Shown here: piece by piece, positions 63,782 through 64,000 of the stretch | Layout: every line of letters starts with the position of its first letter | How positions within the stretch are numbered: position 1 is the stretch's first letter | Assembly: GCF_002927275.1 (NCBI RefSeq) | Contig: NZ_PRKW01000007.1 | Coordinates: forward strand, 1-64,000 | Length of the DNA stretch: 64,000 nucleotides | Direction of reading: 5' to 3' | From: Arthrobacter pityocampae | Lineage (GTDB): Bacteria > Actinomycetota > Actinomycetes > Actinomycetales > Micrococcaceae | The notes under the pieces: generated by a model | Database searches by the model: none | What the model was told of the DNA's origin: nothing | The model's input: only the letters and a program-made list of their open reading frames with translations | Made by a program: the position numbers and the translations under genes

Positions 63782-64000
63782 TCACGGGGTGCGCAGTTCC
63801 TCGGGGTGCACGACGATGTCCACCAGGGCTCCGTTGCGCCATACCGTCATCTCCATCCGGCGGCCGATCGCCGTCTCGACCATGAGCCGCTGGATGCCCG
63901 TCACGCTGCGGACCGCGGCGTGATCGAGGGACACGACGACGTCCCCGGCCCGTGCCCCGGCGCCCGCGGCAGGGCTGCCCGCGACGACGGAGGCCACCTG
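63782..64000 (-). CDS. C-terminal PDZ domain of a protease-like protein, 5' part missing
   Basis: The last 73 codons of a minus-strand gene are visible; the gene enters from the right edge. They contain AGDVVVSLDHAAVRSVTGIQ and IGRRMEMTVWRNGALVDIVV, the pattern of a PDZ domain, ending in VVHPEELRTP. The arrangement is that of the C-terminus of an HtrA/DegP-like (S1C) serine protease, but the catalytic domain lies outside the window, so the enzyme class is inferred. Confidence 0.75.
   Translation of the reverse strand, partial: QVASVVAGSPAAGAGARAGDVVVSLDHAAVRSVTGIQRLMVETAIGRRMEMTVWRNGALVDIVVHPEELRTP

Overview
The window is a stretch of chromosome from a high-GC actinobacterium of the Micrococcaceae, most likely Arthrobacter or a close relative. 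This rests on the GC-rich codon use, the frequent GTG and TTG starts, actinobacterial families (DUF3027, DUF3263, DUF4032, DUF6457, a LytR C-terminal domain protein, bacterial XPB with its partner, a DtxR/IdeR-type regulator) and several apparently leaderless genes. It reads as core chromosome: there is no integrase, transposase, phage module or CRISPR array, and both tRNA genes are intact with no sign of integration.

Layout. 1-120: 3' end of a 5S rRNA gene with its terminator, closing an rRNA operon that begins outside the window. 158-4172: an SRPBCC protein, a GlcD-type FAD oxidase, a DUF4190 membrane protein and a kinase-like DUF4032 protein. 4314-7802: a MalK/UgpC-type sugar ATPase and the otsA-otsB trehalose pair. 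7975-8051: tRNA-Thr. 8080-9231: rsgA behind a 24-codon leader ORF. 9325-11469: a Pro-rich membrane-anchored protein, a YfcE-type phosphodiesterase and two small proteins. 11544-14551: a MacA-MacB-like efflux cassette. 14779-19227: small proteins, a GNAT acetyltransferase and an old-yellow-enzyme reductase. 19343-21213: a sugar-epimerase-like enzyme and an aldo/keto reductase. 21360-26148: FemX-like and ThrE-like proteins, ung, DUF3263 and a LytR_C protein. 26538-28390: groEL under two tandem CIRCE operators. 28509-31189: an orphan WXG100 protein and a two-component system. 31249-35320: XPB helicase and its 807-residue partner. 35408-39431: a small membrane protein, a cold-shock protein, DUF3027, an MFS exporter and serC. 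39671-42660: a DtxR/IdeR regulator, then a ydaO-type c-di-AMP riboswitch in front of two tandem NlpC/P60-like secreted proteins. 42881-46483: HNH nuclease, mobA, DUF6457, moeA and fdhD (molybdenum cofactor). 46620-48943: an amino-acid ABC importer. 49170-53139: an ABC exporter, a heliorhodopsin, a thymidylate-kinase-like protein and a Nudix hydrolase. 53198-53274: tRNA-Arg. 53312-58219: a membrane protein, an AGCS sodium/amino-acid symporter and the PcrA/UvrD helicase. 58397-60478: sucC-sucD. 60588-64000: an MFS sugar porter, a zinc alcohol dehydrogenase, an SRPBCC protein and the C-terminal PDZ end of a protease-like gene that runs off the window.

How the genes work together. Clear functional units are trehalose synthesis (OtsA makes trehalose-6-phosphate, OtsB dephosphorylates it), the tripartite efflux cassette, the molybdenum-cofactor group ending in FdhD (which implies a formate dehydrogenase elsewhere), the amino-acid importer, and succinyl-CoA synthetase. 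The points most worth a second look are the heliorhodopsin, the c-di-AMP riboswitch and its wall-hydrolase-like pair, the rsgA leader peptide, an 18-bp perfect palindrome at a promoter between ung and the DUF3263 gene, tandem CIRCE sites, a CRP/GlxR-like site before the AGCS symporter, and a recurrent leaderless promoter arrangement.
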